Source of the DNA: Plectrocnemia conspersa
Taxonomy: Eukaryota; Arthropoda; Insecta; Trichoptera; Polycentropodidae
Length of the DNA: 64,000 bases
NCBI GenBank assembly: GCA_009617715.1
Contig: VTFK01000090.1
Coordinates: 248,001-312,000, forward strand
Direction: 5' to 3'
Shown here: in pieces, positions 11,730 through 25,649 of the stretch
Layout of the letters: each line of letters begins with the position of its first letter
Position numbering within the stretch: the first letter of the stretch is position 1
The notes under the pieces: model-generated
What the model was told of the DNA's origin: nothing
Databases searched by the model: none
What the model saw: only the letters and a program-made list of their open reading frames with translations
Made by a program: the position numbers and the translations under genes

Positions 11730-12080
11730 AAACGTCATATATGCGAATTATGAGAAAGTCTTTGACAAGGTTTGTTGTTGGTTATTGGTAAAAAATGGAT
11801 CTCGGTTGCTCAGATAATCTAACTTGATTATTAGACGGTCTATTATCGAAAAAATATTTTACCTCTTCTGAGTTTTAAATGGGTCCAATCTGAACCCTCT
11901 GCTTTTCACGTTATTGAAAAATGACATAAATACGGCAGTTACAAATTCAACTTTTATTTTGTATATAGATGATTTACAATTTGATTTACAACTTTATGGA
12001 GATGAGTTTTAGTTTACAGTCTGAAACGACGCCTGCAAAAAAATCTTTCAAGTTACTTGGCTTTGTTATGAGAATAAATT
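11730..12080 (+). pseudogene. Decayed non-LTR retrotransposon reverse transcriptase (jockey-like)
   Basis: Reading across frames on the plus strand gives the landmark blocks of a LINE reverse transcriptase: EKVFDKVCCWLL (usually xKAFDxVxHxxLL), NLNPLLFTLLKNDI (usually GSxLGPLLFxxxINDI) and STFILYIDDLQ, the YxDD catalytic block with I for the usual A. Stop codons and frameshifts break every frame. Only a fragment of the RT remains; no endonuclease or clean ends are visible. It differs in sequence from the three-copy LINE family found later in the window. Confidence 0.7.
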
Positions 12081-13850
12081 AATATTTATATACATATAAT
12101 ATATAGAATTTTAAATATTACGAAGAACCCTATGAAACTTAATAAGTATCCTACGTACACATATTATTTGTAAAAGGGTAGGTGCTTCCTGACGTCAGCA
12201 TATAATAATATCGCTTATCGAAAAACGTCATACATTGTCGCCAGGTTTTATTGCACACGTATGAAATTACATTCAGCGATGCGCTCACTGAGATAGTGCA
12301 AGAACAGCTTTACAGAATAATAATTCTGCGCAATCCCCATTTCACGAAACCATTATTTATGTCGGATTATAATGCCGCAATGAAAAAAAGTAATATGCAG
12401 ATTTCTACGGAGTCTACGGCGTAGAGGCTGCGCTATGTTCGCTCGCTACGGACGCCCTTTTCGCTTGCCACGCAGATTTTTTTATCAGTACCTTTCGAAT
12501 AGTTCACCGGAGAATAGATATTTAATATTCATACAAAGTATGGAGGCTCGCTGGCTCACTATTTGGACGGGGCGCATTCACGGACAGATTATATGAAATT
12601 TTAATAACGCCAGTGGAAAAAGCCCGAGTTTGGATGTAACGCGGAACGGTCATAAAGGAAATTTTAAATATAATGGTAAAGCTTCTTGTATACTATATTA
12701 TTATTTATCTTACACGAACTTGTTATTTATATTTGGAATATTTTATTAAATTTTATAATTATGTGTCATTAAAAATTTAATACTTTGTAGTATCGAATTT
12801 TATTGTACAGTATTTTTTATCTTGGATAACTGATCTTCCACTTTTGTTATCGTATATAACATAGAGTTATGCTTACTGAAGTTTTAAATCATATTTTTCT
12901 TTAAAGCTAGAAAAAAAATAGAAAATTAGCAATCTACAATTAAATACATTATATACCAATGTCTACTTGTGCCAAAAGTGGAAAGCTAGATTTTTCATAA
13001 CCAATAGCATATATACTCATTCACAAAATAAAAGTATTAATTTGGCAGATATCTCTATCGAGTGACATATAATTTTGTGCATACCACAAGTAATTATATA
13101 AACATATTTTTTTTATATTTAAATGTTATTCAATTCTAAGTTGGCAATCACTAGAAAGAGACACTTGAAATCTCGTTGGTAAATTAGATTTCTGTTTAAA
13201 GCCTCTATTTATTATTAACAGACTCTCATAATATAAAGATTTCTAGCGGCGACGTCATTCTTTTCATTTTTATTTGTCGTGGTCTTTTTTAAACCCTTCT
13301 ATTTTCCTGCGTTTTGTTCTATATAGTGTTTTTCAACTAACTACTGAAGTTTATGACATTGTGCAATTGAGAATGAAGATCATTTATAATAAAGAAGACA
13401 GTTCATTTTTTGTATATTTGCAATTTTATAGCATAACGAGTCGTGTCAGTTAGTGCTGATAATAGTTTATTATACAAAATATATTTGACCAAAACGTGCA
13501 TAGAAAAATGCAGATAGGTACTAGTAATTACAAATATTAGTTTAAACAATGATTATTTAAAACAGTCTTTATTTTTATTTTATTCACGAAGTTTCGAAAC
13601 GATTTTTGTAATTGTAATTGACAATTTTGGTTACCTCCTCCGAGATTTATGGGCATTAAATGACTAAAATCAATCAGTTATTTAATTATAAAAAATATAC
13701 CATTTAATTTGATACTAAAACTGGGTCTGTCTTGAATTAGGAATGTTTGAAAGTTAACTGATCGAAGCGCAGTACATGTAACTACATGTATCAAATAAGT
13801 ATTTGAGAAGTCACAGAGCACGGTATCTGAAGTAGAAGTTTATAGACATT
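12081..13850. other. Noncoding DNA with a composition island at 12220-12660
   Basis: The island has balanced base composition but no long open frame and no familiar protein. The remainder is A+T-rich. Function unknown; conserved noncoding DNA is possible. Confidence 0.45.
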
Positions 13851-14240
13851 GATCTAAAGGCAAATGTAAAATGCAAAGGCATTTATACCGATACCTTTCT
13901 TATGCGAAAGATCACAATACCTTTTATATGAACTCGGAGGGTGTGCGCGAGAGGTAAAAAAGCTCCTTCGGTCTCGGAGCTTTCGCTTTGTCGTGTCATT
14001 TCGCGCTTTTTTCGCGAAAGCGCCACCATAACAATGACAAAGAGAGCACATTCGCAAGGATCTGGTTGATTTACGAATTCACGCGGCATAGGTAGGTACC
14101 ATTGTCGGTGTGTAGGTGGGGACGTGACTAAATAAGTAGATTTGGAAATCCTGCTCCCGCCGGAAATTGAATCGCTATTCACGGAAGTTTGCTGCTCTAC
14201 ATTTTAATGCAGACCATCATCAGGTCAGGCGGGATATATG
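13851..14240. other. Composition island with overlapping minus-strand ORFs
   Basis: Two overlapping minus-strand frames (13883-14182 and 13854-14057) are open but match no family I know, have no convincing acceptor and overlap each other, so at most one is real. The frame ending at 13883 begins NSDSISGGSRISKSTY. Confidence 0.3.
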
Positions 14241-16089
14241 CGAAACGATGTAAAATTTATACGTGTTTAAACGCACAGTTTCCCAAATCTTTTGAATTAT
14301 GTACGTATGCTGCGTAGTTGATGGTGAAATTAATGCGAAATCCTCATTTATTATTTAGAACGATGTCAGCAGGCGTTTATGATTTAACCGGTTGGTATGA
14401 AAAAAAGCTATCAAACCTTAGATACGCTAGGGAATCACGCTTTTATGAAAATATATTATATCCTGATATATAAAGGATGAATCAAAATAAATCGAATATG
14501 TATATAAATTTGCATAATTCATGAACCGTTAATAAAATAGAACATACCAATGGATGTATGTACATAATACGTATACATTAAAATTTATCAATTATAAGAT
14601 TATAATAAAGGATACTTTAAGAACAATGTGATAAACAAATATACTCGTACTCAAATGAGGGCAAAACGAAAATATGGACCAATGATCGATAGATATCTGT
14701 ATTACTCAGACAAAAAGAATAAGACTCATTGTAATTATAGTCCGATAATTAATTATATTAATTTATTCAAAATAAGAGTAATCTATTGATTGCTCTTCAA
14801 TATTCTGTTGTTTATATAATTTAAAGATAATAACACGAAAGAAGATTGAAAACTTCGCAGCACGACACATATATGATACTATATAAAAAAATATTTTATA
14901 TGAAATGTATTTAGTGTCTGAAAAACTATTTTTTTGAATAGTAACTCTATTAAATAGCATATTATTTATACACAATGATCAAAAACGAGACAGCTGTATT
15001 TAAAAATAGAAGAGAAAGCATTGTAGATAATCATCGTAGTGAATGGCCTGCAGCTGCTACCACTAAATAAACATCGACATGATTCGCTATATAGTTATGG
15101 AAAATCAGTAAATTAAGGTTAAAAATATAATAAAGAGGTTTTAATTTTTGTAATTATTAGTATCATTATCATTAACTGTCAAAAATAATATTTTGATTCC
15201 CATTATATTTATATAATAATTTCTTGAGTTACTTATATTAACGTGACCTCTTAAATGTTACATATTAAAATGTATGAGAGATCTCAACATGCAAACTCAT
15301 TGTCTTCGGCTGTAAATTATCAAGACGGAGTTTAACACTGTCCAAATATTCTGGAGAAGGTTAAATTATCCGTTGCTCCGGAATAGCTTTGGAAAGACAG
15401 AAACCACACGTTGCTATACGTTTCGCACGGCGTAGTATGTGCGGTACTTTAACATATCCTGACGAATACCACAACGACTTACCTGTTCGAGCAATCAATA
15501 TTGTACGTGTCAAAAGTTATAATAATTTAAAATTATTTAATATTATGTTAGTCTATATATTTGTAAAGGTATATTAAAATAACATTGATAACAAGGTTTC
15601 TTATTGAATAGAAATTAATAAAATTTAGCCTAATGATTTATGCAATAATTAAAAAATAATTACTGTATATATATTCTACTAAGCAGACAATAGTGTTTAA
15701 ATTTTATTTCATCTATAATCACTTTTACACTATTGTTAAGTGATGTTATAATGAGTAGTAACAATGCGGTTGAGAAACAGCTTATATTCATAACGGTTAT
15801 AAGTTATAAAGTATATTTGCTGTAAATTGCTTTTTACATTAATTTTTAATATATGTCACTATTTTATCATCGTTACACACATATATATATATATATATTC
15901 ATAGTAAATAAAAGATACCTTAATTTTATGTGTAATTAATTGGTAATTTGTTATTAAATTCGTTTTTTCTAATAAACATTTTTTAACGAATATAAAGTAT
16001 TAGGTAATCTCGTAATAAATGCTTTTTTATAAATTTCAGTTTTAACATTCGCTTGTGTTTTGTTTGTTGATGACTAAAAACTTATTTTG
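14241..16089. other. A+T-rich noncoding stretch
   Basis: Contains a balanced patch at 15290-15500 with a minus-strand GTAAGT-like site near 15484 but no matching acceptor, and a TA run near 15881-15898. No gene seen. Confidence 0.55.
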
Positions 16090-16960
16090 ATATATGATAT
16101 GTGTTGATGAAAAAAAACTGGGCTCCAAAATATACGATAACACATTTTTTACCAAGTGAACAATTTATAAATTTCTTAAAAAAAAATCGGCCACTAAAAT
16201 CATGTATATGGTAATAAATTATTCATTAAATATTTGTAAATGTAAAAAATTAAACAAAAAATAACATGAAATTACGATAACCAAACAATCCTAAATGTGG
16301 GAGACTACCAAAAATAGACGATGATATCCTGGTGGCAGATATGGAAACAAACCCTACTTAAACTATTCATTAACTGACCGAGAAACAAAATATGTTTGAT
16401 TTAACAGTGCATTTAAAATATTAAGAAGGCTTTTGGGCAATGTGTATGGATTCTAAAAAAAATTGAGCATAGGAAACAAGTCGGTGCGAATTCGTACATC
16501 CCAAGAGTTTCTGGATCTTGAAGGTGATCGATTTTTCCTGATCATTTGATAACCAGAGATGAAAAATGGGTATTATATGACAACAATTGTCGTACAACAC
16601 CCATTTAAAAATAGTCTAATAGTGGTATTGCAATGGGATTGTGTATTATGGAACTTCTAAATTCGGCCAAACAATTACAGTATGTTTATCTTGTGGTCCA
16701 CTGTATTGTTTGCACAAGAAAGTAATAAAGAGTAGTGCATTTGTCAACAGACGTCAAATTGTTTTACAACACGAGTATGCGCATCCCAATGTGGCAAAAG
16801 TGTCTCTCTATAAAATCAATGTAATGTTTTATCTCATCCATCTTATTCTTTAGACCTTGCTCCTTCCAACTTCTATATATTTCGATTGATGTAACACTTC
16901 TTAGATGGACAATATTTCAAAACGCAGATGATATGTAAATTGGGAAAAAATAAAAATAAA
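16090..16960 (+). pseudogene. Decayed mariner transposase relic
   Basis: Plus-strand blocks typical of mariner transposases appear in order but in shifting frames. These are LTDRETK near 16370, TRDEKWVLYDNN near 16553-16590 (usually CDEKWxLYDN, around the first or second catalytic D), VNRRQIVLQHEYAHP near 16745-16790 (usually LQHDNARPH, with D changed to E), PCSFQLLY (corrupted LAPSDFHLF) and DGQYFxNADDM near 16902-16935. Many stop codons and indels show it is long dead. I see no intact terminal repeats. Family identity is good; the subfamily is not resolved. Confidence 0.8.
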
Positions 16961-16999
16961 ATATTTAAATAATATATTTTACTAGAACGATAAACAAGT

Positions 17000-17055
17000 G
17001 ATATGCTTGATGGTGTCTGTTTCTTAAAAGACATAGGTTCGAATCCCATAATATC
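17000..17055 (+). repeat. tRNA-like fragment or tRNA-derived SINE relic
   Basis: A perfect pol III B-box GGTTCGAATCC (17036-17046) sits in a T-arm-like hairpin with a 7-base loop. A TGTCT/AGACA stem precedes it, and GATAT at the start can pair with ATATC at the end. The D-arm is too short and the anticodon loop too long for a working tRNA, so a tRNA pseudogene or SINE head is more likely. Confidence 0.3.
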
Positions 17056-20000
17056 ATGGATATCGGAATTAAGAATTATTCTATAATTATTAAATAAAAA
17101 ATAATAATTTTAATTACAGTAATACACTGTGCTTAAATATAAATCAATATACCGTTATAAGTTTTATAAAAAATACTTTTCTTACCTTCATTGTAATTGA
17201 GGATTAAAATATAATTTAAAACAACGCAAAACCTAATTTACATTTTAATATATTATAATTAATGATAAAAATACAATTATAAATCTACTATTTAAATAAA
17301 TTATACCGAAAGTTAAAGAAAACTGTATAATTAAAAAGCTAGCACCTAATTTAATTTATACATATTTAGATTTTTTAATACTTTTTATTTAATTACTGAA
17401 CTAATAATTTAATTTTTTTATTTATAATTTTGCAAATTCTAGTGAATTTTCATTTTATAAAATAGTTTTTACCTCAAAGCTTTATTATTATTTAAAAATA
17501 CATATTGTAAATTCAAATTTATTGTATAACTAAACTTTAAGTTAATGTAAAATATGCATTATATTAATTTTAAATTGTTTTACTATTTAAAAATTTTTTT
17601 TAGTATTTAATAATAATATTTCTAAATATTAAATTTATCTTAATTAAAAAAATAATCACTTTAAGCAAAAAGAAAATATCATATTCTAGAACATTTTAAT
17701 TAGAAATATCCTTTTATTATTGTAAAAAATATTGATGCGCAGCCTAATATATATTTTTTAGAAACCTTAAATATTTCATACAAATATTACTCAATTATAA
17801 ACTGTAATTGTAAATGCATTTAAAAAAGAGATAAGTATGTATAAAAATGCTTTCAACTATCAAATATGTCAAGATAAATAATCATATCGATGTTATTATG
17901 CAAAATTTAATGGGCTATTCTAAAATTATTTGTCTTTGATAGCGTATTAATAAAGCAAAGAGCTTTTACTTCTGGTATGACGTGCAATTAAAATTATATA
18001 CAATTTACTCTTCAGATTTTATTAAAATAATATCTGGTTTTAGCTGTAAAAGTCATTTATCAATAAAAAAATATGATAAATATTTAGCAATTAATAACAA
18101 CAGTCCTTAATTGTCAGTATTTTTCACAATGAATGGCTTTGTGCTAATCTATTTTTTGTTACCACGGTTGATTTACAATAATAAAAATATTATATACTTA
18201 TTAAATCATCATTGAAATAGGTATATACTATAAGACATGCATGCTTTCATATGTCAAATTTGACGTAAAAAAACAAAAAAAATAAACGACAAAGCAAGAA
18301 CTAAAGAGCTTTTTTTGTGTTATATATACATTTTTTTCGCCGACAATTCTTCAATAACGCGGAGCTTTCAAAACGCGACGGTGACAATGGACGTCCAATC
18401 AATATGGAAAACATTGCAGTTGGAACAGAGTGATTGAAGCGACGAAACGTTGATTTCAATCCACGATCGTGACAAATTAAAACCTGTACAATATTGTACT
18501 TTGCATGCCTCGAAGAACCTTTTCATACATATTTTAGCAATGTATTGAATTTAATAAATAATATAAAACGTATTTTTTTGTGTGAAATATTATATTCTAT
18601 CAAAATATATTTCATCCGGATCAAAATACGACATGAATATAACAGAGGCGAAAATCCCATTCAATCTGCAAATGGAATACGTTGACGTGATAAAGAGCTA
18701 ACGTTAACGCATGAACGTAGTTTATTGGAGTATTACCCCCTGGCTTCTTACTAAAACGTATTGCTATCATTCATACATAATATTTAGTAAAATTATGTGT
18801 TATTTTTATCATTAATAATAAATCATATTTATTGTTTATCTGAGAAAAAAATTATCATATGCTTGAAAAAAATAATAATACGTATCGTAAATAACATACA
18901 TAATTCTATTAGCAATCTGTAAAAATACAAATTAAATAATATCAAATAAAAATAAAATGAACAATTATTATACCATAATAAAGATTAATGCGACGTATTT
19001 CTTTAAGAAAAATAACGTTCAACATTTGTGAATGTCGTGTATCATTTCTCAGTAATCTGAGTCTTACGTTTCTCTAAACTCCAAAGTATCTTGATATTTT
19101 GTTTTATAATGAGTACGTTGTATCAATCAGGTCGTCAAAAAAGCGTAAATTTATTATGTAAAGTACGAAAACTTTAGTAATTCATTTTAATTACACATTA
19201 TATATACACTTTGTATAAATTACTTTCGTAATATAAAATTTCATTCATGTTAAATATCATATTTGTAACTAATGATACATTTTACCGGAGTATGTTTTAT
19301 GTTTAAATTTCTAAGTATTTTAAAACAAGAATAAAACGGTATTCTGGTATTGACATATCGACAGTGGCATCTTTTAATATAAATATAAACCGTTTATTAT
19401 AATTAGATAATTTTTTAATAATATTTTAATATATTGTAAATACAATTCCAATATTATTCGAATGTACAACTTTTATATATTTCGATGTATTGAATAGAAT
19501 AGTAAATTTTAACTGTAATTTTTTTATACTTTATATTAAATAACAAATAATATCAAAAACTTTTAGTTAGTTTGTAATAAGGAACTCATTTTTTCATATT
19601 CTCTTCTGTATATTTGTCAGGGAATTTATTTTTGTGAATTTTAGTGATAGTGACATAACAAAAATCATGAATTTTACTGGTAATCTGTAAATTGTGGATT
19701 TATTAAAAGTCTAGTTTGAGGTCAGAATTTTATGTATTAATGTACATATAATCGATTGCTATATTTATTTTTATTAAATATTATATGTGTGTATAGTTTT
19801 ATCAGCTTAATCTTGATCGTTAAAGATTCAATAACTTGAATATGTGTCGATTCAAAATTATATGAATACTGATTTTGATTTTAATAATAACATCTAAAGA
19901 TGAAAATCTGTTTTGAAAAAGTGTTGTATATCAAAAAATAATAAAAAAATGCGCATTAACTTAATTTATAACTGGAGTTTCAATATTTTTAAGAAAATAT

Positions 20001-21592
20001 ATGTGAAGATCAATAGTGTGGGTAGAAATATATAAAATCTTAGCCATATGCGAAAATTTTTATTATTTAAAAATAATAGTAGAGCGTCCAATATATCTCA
20101 AGTACTTATAAAACTATAACAATACGAATTTAGTTAATTACAATACAGTGGCAATAACACATAATAAGTGAGGCCATAAAAATTGGTAAACCACTCAGAT
20201 TTAGTAACATATTTTCGAAACCCAATTACATACAAATTCCGAAGAAGATAAAAAAATTTCATTAAAAAATGAAGACTTTTTTTTGACCAATGTTTTCTTA
20301 TGATGACATTTAATCTTCGCACACCAAAAAAATTTATTATGTCAATAATAAACCACTTTACAATGAATAAACTGTTAAGCACATTTTATGTGACTTTTTG
20401 AGAGAGATATCAAGGCGGATATTATTTTAACCGAAAGATAGTTTTTGCTGTCGTCACTAATTAGTAAATATGTTCTCATAAGTAAAATTTGCAGCATTTT
20501 CATTATCGTTTAATTAGTCTTTGAAATAAAAATATAATAAAGAAAAAATTTTGATTTTATTCCATTGGCAGAAATAGTATAATATTAAAGTCAGGATTTA
20601 AAAGTACGGTTTACAGAGTAGTACCACTAAAAATTTTATATCTTGAGGTAGACAAGCACCTCATTTTTAATCGTCAGATTATAAAACATAATATTCACCT
20701 AACATCAAATAAGACTTTTAAAAAATTATTGAAAAAGTCTTGAGATAATTCGCTATTTTTTGAATCAAAATTACAGCACAAATAAAATTAGTATCAAAAA
20801 TTAGTATTAAAAATTGTAATGTATTTGTAATTCATATAAATTAAAACATTAACATAGTAAAACTGTAAACGTTTATTATTAGCACACAATAAAACTATAT
20901 AAATATTTTTTAACCTTTATTTTACAAAATTAAACGTTTTTTTGAATGACAATACAGTAGAAAAATCTGTTTTTATTTGCATAAAATATAATCTATAAAA
21001 ATTATTAAGAGAAATTTTAACAGTAAAGGGATTTAATAGCAATGTGACAAGAACTGCACAAAATTAAGGTCTCTCACGGGTTGTGAGAGATTTAAATTGT
21101 ATACGAATTCTAAATTGTATATAGTACATAATCATAAAAACTATCGAAACATCTCTTGGGAAATCTTATCAAATCAAAAGACGACGAATAATACATATCC
21201 TAAAGTTAGCAAGCAAGAGTTTACTTTACCTTTACCTTGTATTATCCTTTAATTTCCCAAACCAGATAAGACTACATAAAAGTAAATCGCAAAGTAATCT
21301 TACACATAAAATCTTTAATATTCCCAAGTTGCGCGCTTGTAGTTTTTCATCGTTCACATATTAACTAACTCGATTTTCATTCACCGTACAAATTTCCATA
21401 ACGGAATTCGCGATTGCCGTAACGCTATTAAGTGAAAATAAAACGTATCTAATTTGCATACGTAGGTATATTACACGCACATAGGAGGAACGAATACGTG
21501 AAAAATATTTTCTTAATATTCCACACAATTTTTTTTAAGAAAAGAATCTTTAGATCCTTTTTCTTCCATTCGAAATAACGACCCACATTTAT
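17056..21592. other. A+T-rich noncoding stretch
   Basis: Mostly featureless. A small balanced patch at 18340-18480 and another at 18640-18760 have no identifiable coding content. Confidence 0.55.
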
Positions 21593-21862
21593 TTAATACT
21601 GTTTACACTGAAAGCGGTCAAAGGACTCGTTAGTATCTGCCAAGGACGGCCTTTGCTTTAAAACTGATATAATTAGCGTATATCTAAGCGATGGAGGTGG
21701 TTTTTGATACACCCCTAAGGATGGATACATATATGTACGTAGTGTGGAAACTGGGCGATGTTTGTCTCCGGGAAGGTTAGCCCTATGGGAAATGTGAAGC
21801 TCACTGCGCAGGCAGCACGTAATTAAACTTGTTATTACAGTTATAATTAGATTGAAAGTCAT
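21593..21862 (-). CDS. Possible small secreted ORF or signal-peptide exon
   Basis: A minus-strand ATG at 21862 opens an 89-codon frame. Its first 20 residues (MTFNLIITVITSLITCCLRS) look like a signal peptide. Two readings are possible. As a complete ORF it ends with TAA overlapping an AATAAA (21588-21593). As a first coding exon, the donor GTGAGC at 21804 would end it after 58 coding bases in phase 1, the usual position after a signal peptide and the phase at which the Dscam-like exon at 4224-4553 begins. Neither reading is proven. The remaining residues (for example YPSLGVYQKPPPSLRYT) match nothing I know. Confidence 0.25.
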   Translation of the reverse strand: MTFNLIITVITSLITCCLRSELHISHRANLPGDKHRPVSTLRTYMYPSLGVYQKPPPSLRYTLIISVLKQRPSLADTNESFDRFQCKQY

Positions 21863-24807
21863 TACTGGAGAGGATATTCATAGTTTTAATAGTGGGAAAA
21901 ATACGGCGTTGCTACAGGCCATGGCTACGTGATTTAAAACTTTGAATAACGACTCGTTAATGTAGATAGGAATTAAATGTCCCCAGAGTGTATAAAATAT
22001 TGTATTATATAATGAAGTATAATTTTTATAAAGGATTTTTCTTTTAAATATGATGAAAAACCTTTTTTAGTTTTTATAGAGACAATACACTGACTATAGT
22101 AGTTATAGGTATTTCTAAATGTAAATAAATAAGTAGACAACAATTTTTATTTTTCAGTTAAAATTATTTTCAAATATAATATTTTAATTATTATTATTAT
22201 TTCACATCCCTAATCCAATTTGTTGTGCTTTATATTAACAATTTTAAAACCATTCACTGCTAATTTAGCTTATCTTTTAAAGAAAATCGTTTTCAACCTA
22301 CGATATTTTAAGGTTTGAAAGCAGATAGATATGACCTCTTATTTTTTATGTTTTTTTCGGTTAGGTTAGTAGTAGTATATAGTATTTATGTAGCTTATGG
22401 CCAATAGGGTCTTAATGTATATGTATATTTATTTATATATCAACTGTATATATCATGGTACACCATGAAAGTGATTATATATTAAACTCTACCATTTACA
22501 TATTATTTCATATGTGAAAATAAACAAACTGAAAAATCCATTTGATATGTAAAATAAAAAGGAACGCTCGACGTCCACGGCTGTTAATGGAGTTTATTTT
22601 ATCTGCAATATCAAAAATACAGTTTATTTTCCAATACATTTTTATTCACTATAACATTTTATATTTTATATTGTAATGATTTATCTATTTCTTAGTAGTT
22701 ATTGATTGTGTTTATCTTGTTTGAAAATTTTTTTTTTTTAACGATAAATATATAAATAAAAGGCGAAGGCTTATAATGTGGATAAAATCTTAAAAATTTA
22801 AATTTACTTTATAGTATAGATAGAAATCATAAATGGCGTGAATCGTAAGATCCATCCCAAGGAATTTGTGACTAAGATATGTATAAGAACCACTGTACAA
22901 TCAGTGTACAATCCCATGCATAGAATGCTCTCGCCGTACTACGATGTATGTTGTTAGCCTAAACTTTTACACGGATATTTTATTTAATTATCAAGTTATG
23001 ACTTGAGCTGACATGAAATAACCCGTGAAATTAATTGCACATTGCCACGCTTGAAACTCGAGCCGCCATGAGAAAGTTCGCCAACATTTTTGCGTGCTAG
23101 AAATTGTTTAAAATTAAAAGAGCCCTAACTTTTGCAAAGTCCACTTGTATGTCGTCTGCAACGTCATACCGTAATAATGTGTACGAGACATTCCGGAAAG
23201 TATATTCTTAGTTAGAGAATTTATTTTGTATATACTTTATATACGATATATCAATTTCCTTACATTGTTCGCATTGGGACACTGCCGGAGAAAAAAGCAG
23301 AAATTGTGGTTTTCATTCCGACTCACATTATATGGCATACCCTCACCCCTGTGCGGTTCATCCAAATTACAATTTATATGGTATTCTTTCAGGCTATATA
23401 CGCTGACAAGATATAACATTGTATATCGGTATCCATATACTTAAATGTTTTATTGAATTATAATATTATTTATTTTAAACATTTATTCGTGATTTGACTG
23501 CGGTAAAGTTGGGAATATGCAAACATCAATCATTGTTAGTAGTGATTAGGACCAATTAGTAAATACGAATGAACTTAGTGATGGTAAATGAATTATCACG
23601 TGTATAGTAGAGTAATTTATACAGACACTTCTTTATGAGATTGCATAATTACAATATATAAGGAAGAAAAACTTTTCAATAAAAATATAAATATTTTTAG
23701 ATAATATAAATTAAAATGTCATGAAGTATCATAGGTGTAAAAGTATAATTCCATACCTGCATTAAATTTTGTACTGTCACAAATTTATTAAGTTTAAATT
23801 TATTATTTATTATAACATTGGAAATCAATACGTAGACGAGACAAAGTGACAGTTATGAAGCATATAAAGTATAAGCTCTTAAAAATAAAATATTCATTGT
23901 ATGAAAATTATGTTCGATAATTAGTAGAGGACAATAAATATTAAGTTTTAAAATGCATGTACTACAACATTCCAAAATGCAATCATTTGATAAAAATATG
24001 TATGACTCTCTATCTTTTATACTAAAAAACATAAATAAAGATGAAACATAGTCTTCAATCTTATACAATTTTTTTTACACGAATATTTCTAGGATTTGAC
24101 AGTTTAAAAGCATAAAATATTAGGGTTGAAATGTGATATTTTAATAAGTAAAAACTTTCACGTCAGCAAAATATCTTAAAAATCTTATGTTTCAAGCAAA
24201 AAATTAGTATATAAAAAACATATTCCTTTTCAAAAATATACTATAACTATATTGCACGAAAATGCTTAACGGTTAAAAAAGTCAATTTTAAAATATAACT
24301 TTCTACCTTTTTTTATTATACTAAAAATTTACTACTACCTTTTTCCTAGGCATAACCTTTATATAACATTGTAGCTATTTTTATTTAAAAATTGATTTTT
24401 TTAAACCAAATTTATATATGCTTCACCAACTCTTAAAAGAAAAAAATACAAATTAATTATGTTGTAGTTTTTTCAGACTTGATTACAGCTAACTACATAT
24501 TTTAAAAACTTGAAAATACATAAAAAATAAAATTTTATATATCAACAATTTTATTTATACAGAATAGCATAATTAAATTTTGCAGGAAAAATATATTTCA
24601 CAGTAAGAAAATAGTGTAGATATTATACTGACAAAGTACTTGATTTAGTTTTATAAAAAGAAATGATAAATTACAAATTTTTGCCTCTTTTGAATATAGT
24701 AATTTTGCAGACTTATAATTTTACCATTTTTGTTATAATATTACAAAATAGTTCAGCACGTAAAACTGCACTTTAAACTCATTTATTAACAATAAAGTGA
24801 ATACAAC
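21863..24807. other. Noncoding DNA, A+T-rich with islands near 22.9-23.4 kb
   Basis: A short TTAGG-type run (GGTTAGGTTAG) lies at 22359-22369. Balanced patches at 22840-23180 and 23260-23430 show no convincing gene. Confidence 0.5.
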
Positions 24808-24929
24808 CTGCATTGATGTGCTCCTCGCGTGCTGCGCTGACCAATTTGTCTTCTGTGTGTTTGTAATTTGAAGGAAATCTTTTGTGGATGCTCCCGGCAA
24901 CCGGAAAACTTTCATCGTGCACAGCGTAA
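24808..24929 (-). CDS. Candidate 122-bp internal exon, unidentified
   Basis: On the minus strand the acceptor TTTTAATTTTGCAG precedes 122 bp that end at a GCAG|GTTGTA donor of moderate quality. Two frames are open. The more protein-like one enters after one base (phase 2), exits in phase 1 and includes YAVHDESFPVAGSIHKRF and EDKLVSAAREEHINA. The other gives KVFRLPGASTKDFLQIT. I recognise neither. The G+C content and codon variety stand out from the flanks. It has the same strand as the Dscam-like exons, but no shared family signal. Confidence 0.27.
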
Positions 24930-25649
24930 CTGCAAAATTAAAATTGAAAATAAATTATAATCTGCACGCGAACATGGAAGTAGCAACGTGTGCTTATTCC
25001 CACTTTAACTACTTAATTAATTACCAATTTGTTCGTAATAATTCCAGGATTATTTTTGAAATTCGTTCGTTTCTCAAATTGTATTTACATTTGCATATAC
25101 ATGTACAGGGAGGGTAACGAAACGAAAAAATAACGTTCGCGTATACATTTTATATTTTATTTTTCAAACTTCCTCTATTGCTCCGCGGGGTCTCCGCAAA
25201 TTGGATGGAATGTTTTGTGTGTTTTTTTTCATACGTTTAACTTTTCTATAATTGGCAGTAGCTCGCATAACATGTCCTCCCCTGTCCTATATTCGCTAAC
25301 ATACTCCTGGGACGGAAGCACACATCCACTTTGTAGGACTGAGATAAAAAAAGAGAAACCCACATCATACAATATCTCATTACATACACAAACATTGAAC
25401 ATGCAGAGGGTAAAGAACCTTGTAACTAACGCGTCGAATATTAAGCATAATATCTTATTAACATAATGGGCAAAGAGAAAGCTGTGTTATATCTAATAAT
25501 ATGATTTGTGCTTGCTGTGCTTTAAAAGTTGTTTATTATATTAAAAACTGTCGATTATTTTATTACAAAATACATCTAATTAGGAATATATTCATAGTGT
25601 AATTATTAAGATAACCTATTTGAACTAATTCGAAAAGACAAACTAAAAT
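24930..25649. other. Noncoding DNA
   Basis: Moderately balanced composition to about 25330, then A+T-rich. Short ORFs only, none convincing. Confidence 0.5.

Noticed and set aside
13854..14182. Two overlapping minus-strand ORFs
   Set aside because: Mutually overlapping, no splice context, no recognised family; kept only as part of a composition island.
15450..15500. Minus-strand GTAAGTCG donor-like site
   Set aside because: No usable acceptor or open frame upstream.
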